DNA of 64,000 nucleotides from Saccharomycopsis crataegensis (GCF_037102585.1 NW_027043830.1:310001-374000); one strand, 5' to 3'; shown: positions 1 to 10,631, counted from the first letter of the stretch. Translations and numbers: made by a program. Notes: generated by a model from the letters alone, not told the origin.

Positions 1-1284
1 GGATTCTTCTTCTACTTGTTCTTCTTCTTCCTTCTTGGCTGGAACAGCTGGTTCTTCAGCCTTGGCGGTTTCTGGCTCGGTAGTAGAAGCAGTAGATGGT
101 GCAGCTGGTTCGACGTTTTCAAGACTAACGTAATCCTTCTTCCATGAAGCTGGAGTGTTTTCGTTGGCACGACCGTACTTGTCCAATTTCCCTTCGGTCT
201 TCATTTGCTTCTTCTTTTGAGCAATTGGACCCAAACCCCATCTTCTTGGGTAGGTGTCTCTTTCCATGATACATCTCTTGACCTTGGCAACGTTACCGTG
301 GTCACAAGTGGCCAAGTCAACAGAGGACATTTGGGCAATACCAATGGCGATGGCTTCACCCTTGGTGGTCATCAAGACAACTTCGTCGTACAATTCAATG
401 CCTTTCTCGTATCTCAACAAACCTGGGATCATCAACTTAGCCCCGTAACAGACAGAGTTGACGGCGGAATCCTTGACAACAATTCTCTTGTAGGATGTAA
501 GAAGGGTTTCCAAAGGTTGGACAATTCTTCTCAAGTAGGATTCGTCTCTGGTGTTGTCGTAAACCCATTGAGCATCAAGAACATCGTGCAAAGTAACCAA
601 GTTATCGGATTCGCTAAGGGCACCGGATCTGACTCTTCTCAATTCTTGCATATGACCCCCAACGCCCAACAACATACCCATATGGACACACAAGGTTCTC
701 ATATAAGTACCAGCTTCACAAGAGGCCCAGAAAACCCCCAAGTTTCTCTTGTTGTCAAATTCAATGAGCTTAGAATCGTAAATGGTTCTAACACGCAACT
801 GTCTCTTGACGGCGGAAATCAATGGTGGTCTTTGGAACAAAGCCCCAGTCAAGTTTTCCAATGATCTGGCAACGTCTTTTTCGTCTTTCAAAGCATCGTG
901 CAATCTGACAATACAAACATACTCTTTACCGGCACCTTGTTGAGATTTGACTAATCTGGTGGCTCTGTCGACACAGACAATCAAACACCCGGTGACCTTA
1001 GGATCCAAAGTACCAGAGTGACCGGTCTTTTCAGCTCTGAGAATTCTCTTAATCCAGGCAACAACTTCATGGGAAGAAGGGTTGGATGGCTTGTCCAAGT
1101 TAATGATACCAGAAGAAATGTAGGACTTGAGGTCTCTCTTCAATGGAGAACAACCGGTAGGGATTGGGGTATAATGACCACTACGGACTTCCAATTTGTC
1201 ATAGTTTTTCAACAAAAGTGGCCACTCAGAAGTGTCAACTGATGGGCCAGTAGATTCTGGCTTGATAATATATTCCTCAGACAT
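1..1284 (-). CDS. CBF5: H/ACA snoRNP pseudouridine synthase Cbf5 (3' end beyond window)
   Basis: This encodes the catalytic subunit of the nucleolar H/ACA snoRNP, which isomerises uridine to pseudouridine in rRNA (dyskerin family). The reading frame opens at an ATG at 1284 ([11 protein letters not shown]) and stays open to the window edge, so about 428 codons are visible and the C-terminus is missing. The TruB-type catalytic motif [11 protein letters not shown] is present with the active-site aspartate at residue 94. A PUA-type region follows, then the lysine- and glutamate-rich tail typical of eukaryotic Cbf5, where the visible part ends. Codon use is strongly biased, as expected for a highly expressed gene. 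A 22-nt A run (1363-1384) lies just upstream. The assignment is secure. Confidence 0.96.
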   Translation of the reverse strand, partial: MSEEYIIKPESTGPSVDTSEWPLLLKNYDKLEVRSGHYTPIPTGCSPLKRDLKSYISSGIINLDKPSNPSSHEVVAWIKRILRAEKTGHSGTLDPKVTGCLIVCVDRATRLVKSQQGAGKEYVCIVRLHDALKDEKDVARSLENLTGALFQRPPLISAVKRQLRVRTIYDSKLIEFDNKRNLGVFWASCEAGTYMRTLCVHMGMLLGVGGHMQELRRVRSGALSESDNLVTLHDVLDAQWVYDNTRDESYLRRIVQPLETLLTSYKRIVVKDSAVNSVCYGAKLMIPGLLRYEKGIELYDEVVLMTTKGEAIAIGIAQMSSVDLATCDHGNVAKVKRCIMERDTYPRRWGLGPIAQKKKQMKTEGKLDKYGRANENTPASWKKDYVSLENVEPAAPSTASTTEPETAKAEEPAVPAKKEEEEQVEEES

Positions 1285-1502
1285 CTTTTCTGTGTTATTC
1301 TGTTAATACTAGAAAAAGATTAAGGATACAAACAACAAAAAGTTTCAAGGCCTTTGTGCGTGAAAAAAAAAAAAAAAAAAAAAATTGCAGAAAATTTTTT
1401 TTTGCTGTGGGCCGCTTTGTTTACCCTGTCTTCAGCGATGACATTCTCTATATTCCCGTGGTCTTGGTGTATATATCCTATATACTACTACTACTATGGT
1501 TT

Positions 1503-2153
1503 TTATATTGTCTTGTTGTTCGGTTCAGATAACTTGGTCCAGCCAGGTATTTCCAACTTATTATCTCTTCTCTGGTGATACAACACTTTCCTGCAACCAC
1601 GGAGCACCACCTCCAACTGATCCCTCCTTGGTAATAACTTTTCAAACACAATCGTCAACTTCTTTTGGTTTTGCCGGAGAATCACCATATAAAAAATGAC
1701 CTCGAACCCTTTGAACGCTTCATGGATCATGATATCAATGATATCGCCGATGGGGATGAACCTATCCACGATCTTTGCCCTACCAAAGAATGTGCTGTTG
1801 GGAATCGTGGTAGAGATTTCGATCCCCATACTTTTAATCACCATGATCGATTCCTCGAAATCGCTCTGGAAAACATAGCAGAGAAGGTGGTTGATGGCTA
1901 CTGTTACTAAAATAGTCAACCCTGCCAGTTTTGGGCTAGCGAAATGGCTTTGAGCATAAGATAGGAATGGTACTTGGACAAGGTAGCATCGCACCACCAC
2001 GATGTACAAAGCGGCAAACACAAGGACCGACACCGTGAGGATCTTGACCGATACAGGGATGGGTGATTTCTTGACGATCCGGTACTTCTTGGTGTTGGCG
2101 ATTGTGTCATTGGGAGGCCATGCCTTGAGAATATAGTCCTTGGAAGAGGTCAT
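1503..2153 (-). CDS. GPI15: GPI-GlcNAc transferase subunit Gpi15 (PIG-H)
   Basis: The 216-residue product belongs to the PIG-H family. PIG-H is a subunit of the ER complex that moves GlcNAc from UDP-GlcNAc to phosphatidylinositol, the first step of GPI-anchor synthesis. Two hydrophobic segments (about 33-56 and 76-95) precede the PIG-H domain (about 100-172). That domain carries the signature FIPIGDIIDIMIHEAF followed by a strand-rich stretch ending near RGCRKVL. The length is close to that of the S. cerevisiae protein. The gene is divergent from ARG8, and its stop lies about 220 bp upstream of the CBF5 start. I infer the family from motif pattern and topology. Confidence 0.88.
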   Translation of the reverse strand: MTSSKDYILKAWPPNDTIANTKKYRIVKKSPIPVSVKILTVSVLVFAALYIVVVRCYLVQVPFLSYAQSHFASPKLAGLTILVTVAINHLLCYVFQSDFEESIMVIKSMGIEISTTIPNSTFFGRAKIVDRFIPIGDIIDIMIHEAFKGFEVIFYMVILRQNQKKLTIVFEKLLPRRDQLEVVLRGCRKVLYHQRRDNKLEIPGWTKLSEPNNKTI

Positions 2154-2687
2154 ATTGTGGACTCGGTTTCCTCAACCTCTTGTTCCATCGATGTTGTTTC
2201 CTTGTTCGGCTGAGAGGACGTCAAAAAGAGAGGAAAAAAAAAAAAAAAAAACGTGCAATGTCAGCTGATGTGACTGGGCTCTTGACTGTACCGTTTTGGC
2301 GGTTGCAATCAGAATTATGGGAGTCATCGCAGAGGCTGCTAAATAGTGGCTACTAAATAACGCCGGAGTTGAGCTACTCACTGTTTTAATTTATTCTGGT
2401 AGAGAACTGACATCTTCCGGTTGTTTTGTTTTGATATGCTGATAATTTTTCAGACATTGTCTTATTTTTGAACCCAAATCAGTCAGAGCCCATGGATGTT
2501 ACTCATGATAATCACATCGTTCGTCTCTGTCTGCATTGGTGACTAATTTCCATGATTTGAAAAAAATGAAAAAATGATGCTCCTTTGTTACACATATATA
2601 TACACTCCCAAATTCCTATCTTGAGAGAAAGAAAATTTTCCTCTTGAAAAGGACATTGATTTATCAAAAAAAAAAAAAAAAAAGAAA
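2154..2687. promoter_or_regulatory. GPI15-ARG8 divergent intergenic region
   Basis: This 534-bp region serves as upstream sequence for both GPI15 (minus) and ARG8 (plus). It contains an A run at about 2235-2251 and another at 2666-2683 directly before the ARG8 ATG. I looked for a Gcn4 site (TGACTC or TGASTCA), expected for an arginine gene, and found no exact match. Confidence 0.4.
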
Positions 2688-4109
2688 ATGTTTGGCAGAA
2701 AATTACCAATCAGACAAACTGCATTGTTGTCTTCTACCTTGAGAAGAGACTTGTTGAAGTCTGCTGCAAGACGTTATCAATCAGTGAGTACTAGAAATCT
2801 TTCACTCTTTGACTCTAACAGAACAGTTATCTAACAAAGCATGTTTTAGACCACTGCCACTTACCAAGAACCAGGTCCAGAATCAAAGACCGCGAAATAC
2901 ATCGAGGAAAATGGTTCCTCTATTGTGGCTACCTACAGTAGACCAAATTTCGTGGTTGCCAAAGGTAAAGGTAGTTACCTTTACGATCTTGAAGGTCGTC
3001 AATACATTGACTTCAGTGCCGGTATTGCCGTGAACTCTCTCGGTCATTCCAACCCAGAAGTGGCCCAGATCATCAGTGATCAAGCTAATGAATTGGTTCA
3101 CACCTCCAGTGGATTCCACAATCTTTATAGCAGCAAGTTATCCAAGACCATTTGTGACACCACCAAGGCGTTTGGGGGGATGCACGATGCTTCCGCAGTA
3201 TTTTTAGGGAACAGTGGTACCGAAGCCAATGAGGCCGCCCTCAAATTCGCTAAAAAATTCGGGAAATTACAAAACCCAGATAAATACGAAGTCATTGCTT
3301 TCAAGGACAGTTTCCACGGAAGAACTTTCGGGGCCTTGTCGGTCACTGCTAACCATAAATACCAAGACCCATTTGCCCCAATGGCCCCATCGGTCAAGTT
3401 TGCTGAGCCAGAAAACTTGGAAAGCGTCGAGAAATTGATCGACACAAACAAGACGTGTGCTATTATCATCGAACCAATCCAAGGTGAAGGGGGTATCAAC
3501 CCAATTTCCCTTGAGTTTTTGACCAACTTGAGAAAATTGGCCAATAAGCACAATGCTCTTTTAATTTTCGACGAAATTCAATGTGGTATGGGGAGATCCG
3601 GGAAGTTGTGGGCCCATTCGTACTTGCCTAAAGAAGCTCATCCAGATATTTTTACTTCCGCTAAAGCCTTGGGTAACGGTTTCCCAGTTTCTGCCACCAT
3701 TGTCAGTCCAAAAGTCAATGCAATTCTTGCTCCAGGTGATCATGGCAGTACTTATGGTGGTAATCCAATCGCCGCCAGAGTTGGTCTTTATGTGTTGTCA
3801 CAAATCGCCACCGATGAATTCTTGAAAGGTGTCAATGAAAAATCCCAAATATTCTTGAAGAAATTAGAAGAAATCAAGGCCAAGCACAGTGACAAGGTCA
3901 CCACCATCAAGGGTAAAGGTTTGATGTTGGGTATCCAATTCAAAGAGTCTCCTGCCAAATTGGTTGATGCTGCCCGTGAAAGAGGTCTTATTGTAATTGC
4001 TGCTGGTGGTAACACTATTAGATTTGTCCCATCTTTGAATATTGATTCTGCCACCATTGAGGAAGGTTTGAATATTTTTGAAAACACCATTAGTGCGGTT
4101 TTTGATTAA
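2688..4109 (+). CDS. ARG8: Mitochondrial acetylornithine aminotransferase Arg8, with one intron
   Basis: Arg8 is a PLP enzyme of the mitochondrial matrix that converts N-acetylglutamate semialdehyde to N-acetylornithine in arginine synthesis. The open frame from about 2850 has no suitable ATG at its start. An upstream exon supplies one at 2688: 32 codons (MFGRKLPIRQ...) rich in Arg, Ser and Leu without acids, a good matrix-targeting presequence. Joining 2688-2783 to 2850-4109 gives 451 residues, against 423 in S. cerevisiae. Without splicing, the frame hits TAA at 2832. Class-III aminotransferase features are clear: GNSGTEANEAA, FDEIQCGMGR, and the PLP lysine K304 in FTSAKALGNGFP. The intron is the unusual feature, since the S. 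cerevisiae gene has none. Confidence 0.95.
2784..2849 (+). other. Spliceosomal intron in ARG8 (66 nt, phase 0)
   Basis: The donor is GTGAGT at 2784 and the acceptor is TTTTAG ending at 2849. Two branch-point-like sequences are present, CTCTAAC at 2813-2819 and ATCTAAC at 2829-2835; the second is better placed, its A lying about 15 nt from the acceptor. Retention would stop translation at 2832. The exon junction falls between codons, directly after the predicted mitochondrial presequence. Confidence 0.88.
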
Positions 4110-4798
4110 TGGAGTTTTTCAAAAAAAAAAAAAAAAATAAACAATATAGTAATTAAAAAAATTAAAAAAAACTAAAAAAAAAAAATAAAAAATGAAAAAT
4201 AAAAATAAAAGAAAAAGGTTCTTTCTTTAAATATATATATATATGGTTTACATATTTTCAATGATAGATTCTTATGCAATTGATTTTTTAAGCTTATATT
4301 TTTTTGTAGGATATTTTGTGTTTTTGCATGTTTAGCAAAATTATAAAAGTATTGCAGGAAACAACAGATTTACGCAATCACCAAAGAGTACATAACATTA
4401 GAAAAGCAGATTGGAATTTTACTGGCTTTAGTGATGAGCCTGGTATCAACTATCAAAGAGCCAAGTATACTGACGTACGTAATAGGATGCTATAGTGAAA
4501 CGATGAAACACATGACAACCCCTCATTGAAGACGAGCATTAGGCAAAGGCAGAGCGAGTTTTTCAAACATTGATCCCTTCTTCATTTGATTACACTTCTG
4601 AATATTTTTTTTCCTTGTATTTCCTACATCATATCCTTTCTTGAGCTGCACTGAATAATTTATAATTGGCGTTTATTAAAATCAATTTGAGGTATCTTTT
4701 CTATTCTTTTTTTTTTTTTTTTGTATTTGTTCTTTTGTTTCATATCAACTGTAAATTTCGTTATGGTATAAAAGAGAATTGAAAGCTGGCTTTTTCAA
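4110..4798. other. Convergent intergenic region ARG8/PER1
   Basis: These 689 bp hold the 3' ends of two convergent genes. The sequence is very AT-rich, with A and T homopolymers near 4121-4137 and 4708-4722 and a TA dinucleotide run near 4231. I see no RNA gene or conserved ORF. Confidence 0.5.
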
Positions 4799-6007
4799 CT
4801 AAAGGATTTGTTCTTTCAACTTGTTCCCGTCCCAAATCATCCAATGGTACCATACATATCCTGGTAAAACGGTGGTCAAATGCCAGAGTGAATGGGCATC
4901 GATCATATCTCTCCAAGGAGGGAAATCAAAAAGTTCAAAAATCAACCCACAGCTCACCCAAATAGACAATCCGATTGGGGTCAAACATTTAATGTTCTCC
5001 CAATTTGGACAGTACTTGAGACACAAAATGTAGAATTTTGGATGATCCTCAATATCCCATGACCATTGCTTAGTAGTACTAGTAGTAGTAGTAGGAATTT
5101 TCTTTTCATTCTCCCCCAATAATTTCTCGACAATTTGCTTCTTTTTGAAATCTTTTTTGAATAAGTACTCCGAGTATTTCATATAAGAAGTTATCGAAAA
5201 GTACGCCCATAATCCGTACTGGATCACCGCCCAAACCACATTTATCTGCATATTGTAGGTATACGACCAGTCGATAAGAAGTCGAAGTACGTGACAGGCG
5301 TACACAAAGCCAACGATAAATCTGAGCAAAATCATTCTTCTTGGTGACCCTTTGTAGAGCTTGAAGGAACGAAGCGCGGCAACATAAAGACCACTTAAAA
5401 CCGTGGCACCGGCAAAGAAATAATCCAATTTTTCGGTGAGGTTCAAGTCACGGAAATGGAAAATTGTCGAGAATATCCATGCACAAATGGTGATTTTGCA
5501 CATAATCTTATAGTTTTCAAAAAGCGCAATCAAGTTATTGACATATTTCAAATTATTGATTAAGTTCAATTTCTTGAATTTCATGATTTCTTGATTCAAT
5601 AATTTGAGCCCCAACCAATGCGATATAAGGTTAAAGAATGAGAAAATACACGAAGCCGGTTCCTGAATATTGAAATATCTCACAAAAAACCACTTGCCAT
5701 GGAATTGATAAAGTTCTTGCTCATCTCTTTTTCTGAGGAAGTTGATAATCTCTTGGCACTGATAATCACAATTCGATTCACAGTCCCAGAATAGTAATTT
5801 CAATGGGAGTGACAATGGCATTTCTTGGTATCCCAATGACAAAAACTCATTGTTGGACTCGTCTTGTCCCAAATCTTGCTGACACGTCGTTTGAGAACAA
5901 GCTTCAACACATCTCTGGAATTCGTCTAATTGATCACCAGTAGAACCTTTCACTAGCTGGTTTAGTGATAACAGAACTAATAGGAACTTGAGGATATTCG
6001 GTAGCAT
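4799..6007 (-). CDS. PER1: GPI-lipid remodelling phospholipase Per1
   Basis: Per1 is an ER membrane protein of the CREST superfamily that removes the sn-2 acyl chain of GPI anchors during remodelling. I use the ATG at 6007 rather than 6052, because it places a clean signal peptide (MLPNILKFLLVLLSL...) first and gives 402 residues. A cysteine-rich luminal segment follows (CVEACSQTTC, then CESNCDYQC), then about seven membrane spans. Superfamily residues are visible: a His and Asp in FHFRDLNLTEKLDYFFAG, and HSLWH with a further His near the C-terminus. It is somewhat longer than S. cerevisiae Per1 (357 residues). GPI15 lies about 2.6 kb away, but nothing suggests co-regulation. Confidence 0.93.
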   Translation of the reverse strand: MLPNILKFLLVLLSLNQLVKGSTGDQLDEFQRCVEACSQTTCQQDLGQDESNNEFLSLGYQEMPLSLPLKLLFWDCESNCDYQCQEIINFLRKRDEQELYQFHGKWFFVRYFNIQEPASCIFSFFNLISHWLGLKLLNQEIMKFKKLNLINNLKYVNNLIALFENYKIMCKITICAWIFSTIFHFRDLNLTEKLDYFFAGATVLSGLYVAALRSFKLYKGSPRRMILLRFIVGFVYACHVLRLLIDWSYTYNMQINVVWAVIQYGLWAYFSITSYMKYSEYLFKKDFKKKQIVEKLLGENEKKIPTTTTSTTKQWSWDIEDHPKFYILCLKYCPNWENIKCLTPIGLSIWVSCGLIFELFDFPPWRDMIDAHSLWHLTTVLPGYVWYHWMIWDGNKLKEQIL

Positions 6008-6378
6008 TGTGTTGTATTTATTATTTGTCAAACTTAAGGTTTTATTAATCAAGCGACCCTATACAGTATTCATTAGCTACCCAGTTTGTTAGTTTTTGTT
6101 TGTTTGTTTTTTTTTTGAATTAGTGTGATTTAATTAGTGTTAGTTGTTCATAAAAATTTCATGAGCTTTTTTTTTTTGCCAGTGCGTAAGTAAAGTAAGT
6201 AAGGCAGGAAAAATAGAACCCAAAGCCATGGGATTTTGCGCCAGGGCGATATGGAAAAAATTTTACATTTTCTGAAGAATGATGATGGAGTTTTTAAATG
6301 AGAACATGTCTAAGTATCGCTTTATATTTTCTATAAGTCTCCGTTAAATATTCTAGTGATGTTGCTTGACATTGTCAT
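6008..6378. other. Intergenic region between the LRR gene 3' end and PER1 promoter
   Basis: This 371-bp spacer contains only short T runs and AT-rich sequence. It would hold the PER1 promoter and the 3' flank of the upstream leucine-rich-repeat gene. No other feature is visible. Confidence 0.4.
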
Positions 6379-8175
6379 TTAGCTAAACAAAAGTGAACAG
6401 TTTTTTTCTTTTTTTTCCAGCTCTGCAGTCCATTTAACGCAATCTGGAACCAGTTCTTTAAATGCTTCGATGGGGTTGAAGTTAAGGTCAAAACTCTCCA
6501 ACTTTTGGAACTTCGAAAGGTCAATATCAAAAGCCGTTATATCATTAGATTTCAAATCAGCTCTAGTTAATGATGAGAAGATTGGGAAATTACTGATATC
6601 TGAAATTTTGTTGTTTCCCAAAAAAATATGTTCTAATTGGGTTTGGGTCTCTAGATTTTCGAATTGCGAAATTAAATTATGGCTCAAATCTAGTTCTCGT
6701 AAATTTTTCAAGTTTTGTAGCCCTTCAATTTTTTCAATACGATTTCTCGAAAGACCAAGGTATGTTAAGCTGGTCAAAGAATCCAATCCTTCAATTTTAC
6801 CAATATTTTGATTACCATTTAGATTCAATGACTCCAATTTTACCAAATTTCCCAATCCTTCGATCTTTGAGCAGCTGTTGTAAGATAAGTCTAATGATTT
6901 CAAGTTGGTCAAATTCTCAAGCCCCTCGATTTTTGTAAGCTTATTCGCACCGAGCTGTAACTTTTCAAGATTAACTAATGTTTCAAGGCCTTCTATTTTG
7001 GTAATCTTATTACCAGCAAGTAATAATGATTTCAACATTGTTAAGTTTTCAAGGCATTCTATTTTGGTAATCTCATTAGTGACGAGTAATAATGTTTTCA
7101 ATCTGGTCAAGTTTTCCAAGTTCTGTATTTTTTTGAGGTGAGCTTCTTCTAAATTCAAATTCTCTAAATAGATCAAACTCTCCAAATTTTCCATTTTTGA
7201 GATTTCAGATACGCACAACGCCAAATCAATCAATTTCGGTGCCTCGGAGCTCTCGTCCATGAAGTCTGGTATGTTTTCGAAGCCAGAAAATGATACATCA
7301 AACTCCTTCAACCCTTCAAATCTGCTGACAGGAGAACAATTTATTATTTTCCCCACAGTGGAAATAATTCTAAGACTAGGAATATCATAAACTCCTTCGA
7401 AATCCATTGTCAAACAACTTTCATCATAGCAGCAGCCATCAGGCAGACCGGAAATTTCTTCCAAATTGGGGAAATAGTCACGGGTGAAGTTCTTGAGAGT
7501 GATAACTCCTTCTCCATACATGGTGAAAATTTTGAGGTTAGGCATGTGCAATTGTTTCCCATCGTAAACATCACTCAAGTAATAACTTTGGAAGGTTTTC
7601 AAATTTGGAAAAACCTTGTGCTTCAAAAGTGATGATGAATTGATCATGTTGTCGTACAGGTCCAATGAAAGACTTTCCAAATTGTCGAAATTGAAATTCA
7701 TGTTATCAAAACTGGTCTTCTCATTGATACTTAATTTTAAGTTTCTCAACGGGCACGAATCATTCAATCGAAGCTCAACCTCGGTGCAATTCAAAAATAA
7801 TGATCGCAAATTACTCGCCTTGGAAATTAGTTCTGCAACAGATTTGGCATGTGATGGTTCCTCGGGGTCAAGCAGGAAAATCAGCAACTCTTTGAATTTT
7901 TCCGCAAGGTCATAAATTACTTCGGCGTTCTTCCCATCGATGAACGCCATATCACCCCATTTGTCTCGGAAAAACAAATCATCGAGATCGCGTACTGGGT
8001 TCCAGTCGGTTGGTTTTCTGGGTTTCAAAGAAACATTGGCAAATAATTGTAAATCAACTAGTTTATTAAATTCCGGAGAAACCTTGTTGCGCCAGGACAC
8101 TAAGGTTTCTTGATCGACGAATTTCAATATCTTCTGGATCAATTCTGTGGGTAGTGTCAGTAGTACCGTGGTCAT
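6379..8175 (-). CDS. F-box-like protein with SDS22-type leucine-rich repeats
   Basis: From the ATG at 8175 the product has 598 residues; an upstream ATG at 8250 would add 25 without homology value. The N-terminus (LTLPTELIQKILKFVDQETLVSW) resembles an F-box, which binds Skp1 in SCF ubiquitin ligases. After a variable middle with degenerate leucine-rich repeats, about ten regular 22-residue repeats of the SDS22 type follow (for example KIEGLENLTNLKSLDLSYN), with asparagine ladder positions. The repeats are conspicuous in the DNA at about 6690-7130. It might be a substrate adaptor or a PP1-regulator-like scaffold. I do not recognise a one-to-one S. cerevisiae orthologue; Sds22 itself lacks the N-terminal half. 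Confidence 0.75.
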   Translation of the reverse strand: MTTVLLTLPTELIQKILKFVDQETLVSWRNKVSPEFNKLVDLQLFANVSLKPRKPTDWNPVRDLDDLFFRDKWGDMAFIDGKNAEVIYDLAEKFKELLIFLLDPEEPSHAKSVAELISKASNLRSLFLNCTEVELRLNDSCPLRNLKLSINEKTSFDNMNFNFDNLESLSLDLYDNMINSSSLLKHKVFPNLKTFQSYYLSDVYDGKQLHMPNLKIFTMYGEGVITLKNFTRDYFPNLEEISGLPDGCCYDESCLTMDFEGVYDIPSLRIISTVGKIINCSPVSRFEGLKEFDVSFSGFENIPDFMDESSEAPKLIDLALCVSEISKMENLESLIYLENLNLEEAHLKKIQNLENLTRLKTLLLVTNEITKIECLENLTMLKSLLLAGNKITKIEGLETLVNLEKLQLGANKLTKIEGLENLTNLKSLDLSYNSCSKIEGLGNLVKLESLNLNGNQNIGKIEGLDSLTSLTYLGLSRNRIEKIEGLQNLKNLRELDLSHNLISQFENLETQTQLEHIFLGNNKISDISNFPIFSSLTRADLKSNDITAFDIDLSKFQKLESFDLNFNPIEAFKELVPDCVKWTAELEKKEKNCSLLFS

Positions 8176-8641
8176 CTTGTTGTGAAGGGGCGGGGTTTGT
8201 TTTTGTGTTAATGGGAACAGATCCATTAAGAAAATGTATATCGAGCACAAAGGGTACTAAAAAATGGTTTTTTATTGTCCCAAGAAATAATTTCCAAGGG
8301 TTTCCCTCCCTAAAACCTGTGTGTGCATGACCCCTCGCGATAACTAATCTCTGAAGTCAGCTCTCACCATGTTAGGGTCCGGGGGTGTGCACAGGAGGGG
8401 GTGCGTCAACTGCCGCCGCCCGTCGGCCGACAGCCTCGCATTAAACCCGCCCTGGGGAAAATTTTCCATCTTCACAGCTTTCACGAGATTTGCATGTCTA
8501 CGAGACTGAAGAGACTAATACAAGGTGTAAATTAATTTATAAGAAAAAAAAAAAAAAAAAAGGCAGTTACGAAATGGAAAGACAAAAAACAAAAAAATAA
8601 CAGGGAACAGATCGTAAAACCTCTTCTCTGATTATGTTATA
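8176..8641. other. Intergenic region between LRR gene and tRNA-Thr
   Basis: This holds the LRR-gene promoter. A GC-rich patch (about 8375-8455) stands out from the AT-rich surroundings. An A run lies at 8544-8560, and the 3' flank of tRNA-Thr has a T4 (complement of 8616-8619) and a T7 (complement of 8591-8597), which probably ends Pol III transcription. No ORF of interest. Confidence 0.4.
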
Positions 8642-8714
8642 TGCCCTCACTCAGATTCGAACTGAGGATCGCTACATTACTAGTGTAGCGCCTTACCAAC
8701 TTGGCCATAAGGGC
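8642..8714 (-). tRNA. tRNA-Thr(AGT), no intron
   Basis: Read on the minus strand, the 73 nt fold into a full cloverleaf. The acceptor stem is GCCCTTA/TGAGGGC, followed by discriminator A. The D arm is GCCAAGTTGGTAAGGC. The anticodon stem CTACA/TGTAG encloses loop CTAGTAA with anticodon AGT. The T arm is CTCAG/CTGAG around TTCGAAT. The A34 is presumably deaminated to inosine, giving a tRNA for ACU, ACC and ACA. Confidence 0.96.
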
Positions 8715-10544
8715 TTAGATGTCTCCAATGATTCACATTATTTTTTGTCACTTGGTAATATTTCACGGGCGGGTAACTCCGTTTATTTGGTTTATTTGGT
8801 TTACTTGGTTATTTTGACTTATTTGAATTATTTGGTCTATTTGATTATTTGATTTATTTTTTACTTGGATTTTATTATTTTATTGATTTTTATTACTTTT
8901 ATTGTTATTATCCCCCCAGAATTCTGATGGTCACTACATTGAAAATACTTAGTATTTGATATATAGTGCCAAAACCCCTCAACAAAGACCTCCATCTCAG
9001 TTCATGAAGCTCCTAGTGATGGGTAATTCACTAGTGATTTCATCTCATATTTTCACATTGCACCTTTTTTCCTTAATAATCTTGATTGTTGAGTTTTTTA
9101 CCGGTGATGTGATTAATTCTTGAAGCAAGGAGTGTGAGGTAGTGAGAAAGTTATAGTATTTTACTTACCTATTAGAAAGACCGGCATGAAATGCCCGGCT
9201 TGCATGTTATTTAGAACCTCTGTGACTCGTTAATATACAATTCATTCATTCATTCAACACTGACTATAGACCCGTGGTAATGGATCATTTGGAATTTCTT
9301 CCCTTTATCATCATTATTACCTTCTTGACGTCTATCACTGTTATTCTAATTGTTATTTAAGGTTTCACCATCCTGATTTATGTATCTTCATTTATTTCAA
9401 GCAAGCTGCGGGTTTCACATACGATTATGATTAGTATATTGGTATAAATAACAACTTAAAGTAGTATCATCATTGCTATCTAAGGCTTATGATTGAATAA
9501 GCCAGTATCAATAATATTGCAACATCCCTATTATTCAAAGGAAGCCTTTGTTTTTGTCTTTAATTCGCCACATGTTAGTATTTGTGCGTGAGCTGTACCC
9601 GTTATTACTTTTTTTTTTTCTGTGTATCACCCCTCTGTAGTATACTCTTATTTTTTGTATTCTATTATTTTATTATGTAAAGGATTGGCGATTTCCACTT
9701 ATTCATCTTTAGATATTTCCAATTAAAATTTAACCCCACGATAGGATATTTATTTGCAACAGAAACCAACTCAGACGTCAACGAATGCATAAAAGCGTCA
9801 AAAAAAAAAAAAAAAAAAAAATTCAGGAATGTGTGGTCATATTCATTGATTAATAACATCATGTAGATAGAAATTTCTCTGTTTGATATGAAGCATCTAC
9901 ATATTCTATAGTAAAAAGCTCTTCAGAATGTATCTTGTTTTACTGAATGCCTTATGAAAAAGTTCTTTTGGGATGCCAGAACTTTCCTTTTGTCAAAGTT
10001 TTCTTTTTATATGGAGACCCTCGGTAGAAGGAAAGAGTGATTTTGGAATCGTCTTTATCTTTAAAAAAAAAAAAAAAAAAAAAATTATTATTCAAGGATG
10101 TAGCCATTCTACTATCATCATTGGCTCATCGCTATTAATCAAACTAAAATTCAAATCTAAGTTAAAATTCTAGTTTCAAAAAAGAAAAAAAACAAACAGA
10201 ATGAATTGAATAATAATTAAAAATATAATCCTCAAAGAAACAATACACCAGGAATTTCCATTAATGCCAGACCGCAATCCTACTGCTGGTCCACAATTTT
10301 GGTGCAACAATTGAAAAGTAAATAATGGAATTTTACAACGAAAAAACCTGGCAAAACTAAAGCTTTCTGGAAAGAAATAATAACAAATAGACTTTCAGAA
10401 TACCATACAATCAATAATATTCAGTGATATACACCAGAAAATATCACAGTTAGTGAAAAATGTAAAAAAGAGGTTATGTGCCCCGTCACACATTATGATT
10501 AAAATCTAGCTGAATTTGTTTTTGGTATCCATAATTCAGATCTG
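8715..10544. other. Gene-free interval between two tRNA genes
   Basis: These 1.8 kb contain no convincing ORF. A TTTGGTTTAYTTGGTTTA-like degenerate repeat runs over about 8780-8870 (clusters of TTATTTGG and TTACTTGG). A short hairpin lies at 9182-9199 (CCGGCAT, loop GAA, ATGCCCGG). A runs lie at 9800-9820 and 10064-10084. Yeast tRNA flanks are common landing sites for retroelements, but I could not delimit terminal repeats with matching target duplications. Confidence 0.5.
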
Positions 10545-10630
10545 CTCTTGGTGGCCAAGTTGGTAAGGCATCGGACTGTAAAGTTCCTGCAATAATCCGC
10601 AGATCGGGTGTTCGAATCACCCCCAAGAGA
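10545..10630 (+). tRNA. tRNA-Tyr(GTA) with a 13-nt intron
   Basis: The acceptor stem is CTCTTGG/CCAAGAG with discriminator A at 10630. The D arm is GCCAAGTTGGTAAGGC, the anticodon GTA is at 10578-10580, and the T arm is GGGTG/CACCC around TTCGAAT. An intron of about 13 nt (10582-10594) follows position 37, as in other yeast tRNA-Tyr genes. The anticodon stem TCGGA/TCCGC has one terminal T-C mismatch (27-43). A T7 run at 10632-10638 provides the Pol III terminator. Spliced length is 73 nt. Confidence 0.95.
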
Positions 10631-10631
10631 A

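Noticed and set aside
8634-8852. 72-codon ORF
   Set aside because: It runs through the tRNA-Thr gene and a simple repeat.
9164-9220. U1 snRNA-like 5' end (ACTTACCT) followed by a hairpin
   Set aside because: The stem-loop I sequence that binds U1-70K and a convincing Sm site are absent; an 8-nt match can be chance.
9087-9524. Possible solo LTR beginning TGTTG and ending CAACA between two tRNA genes
   Set aside because: The flanking five bases do not match as a target duplication and no second copy is visible in the window.
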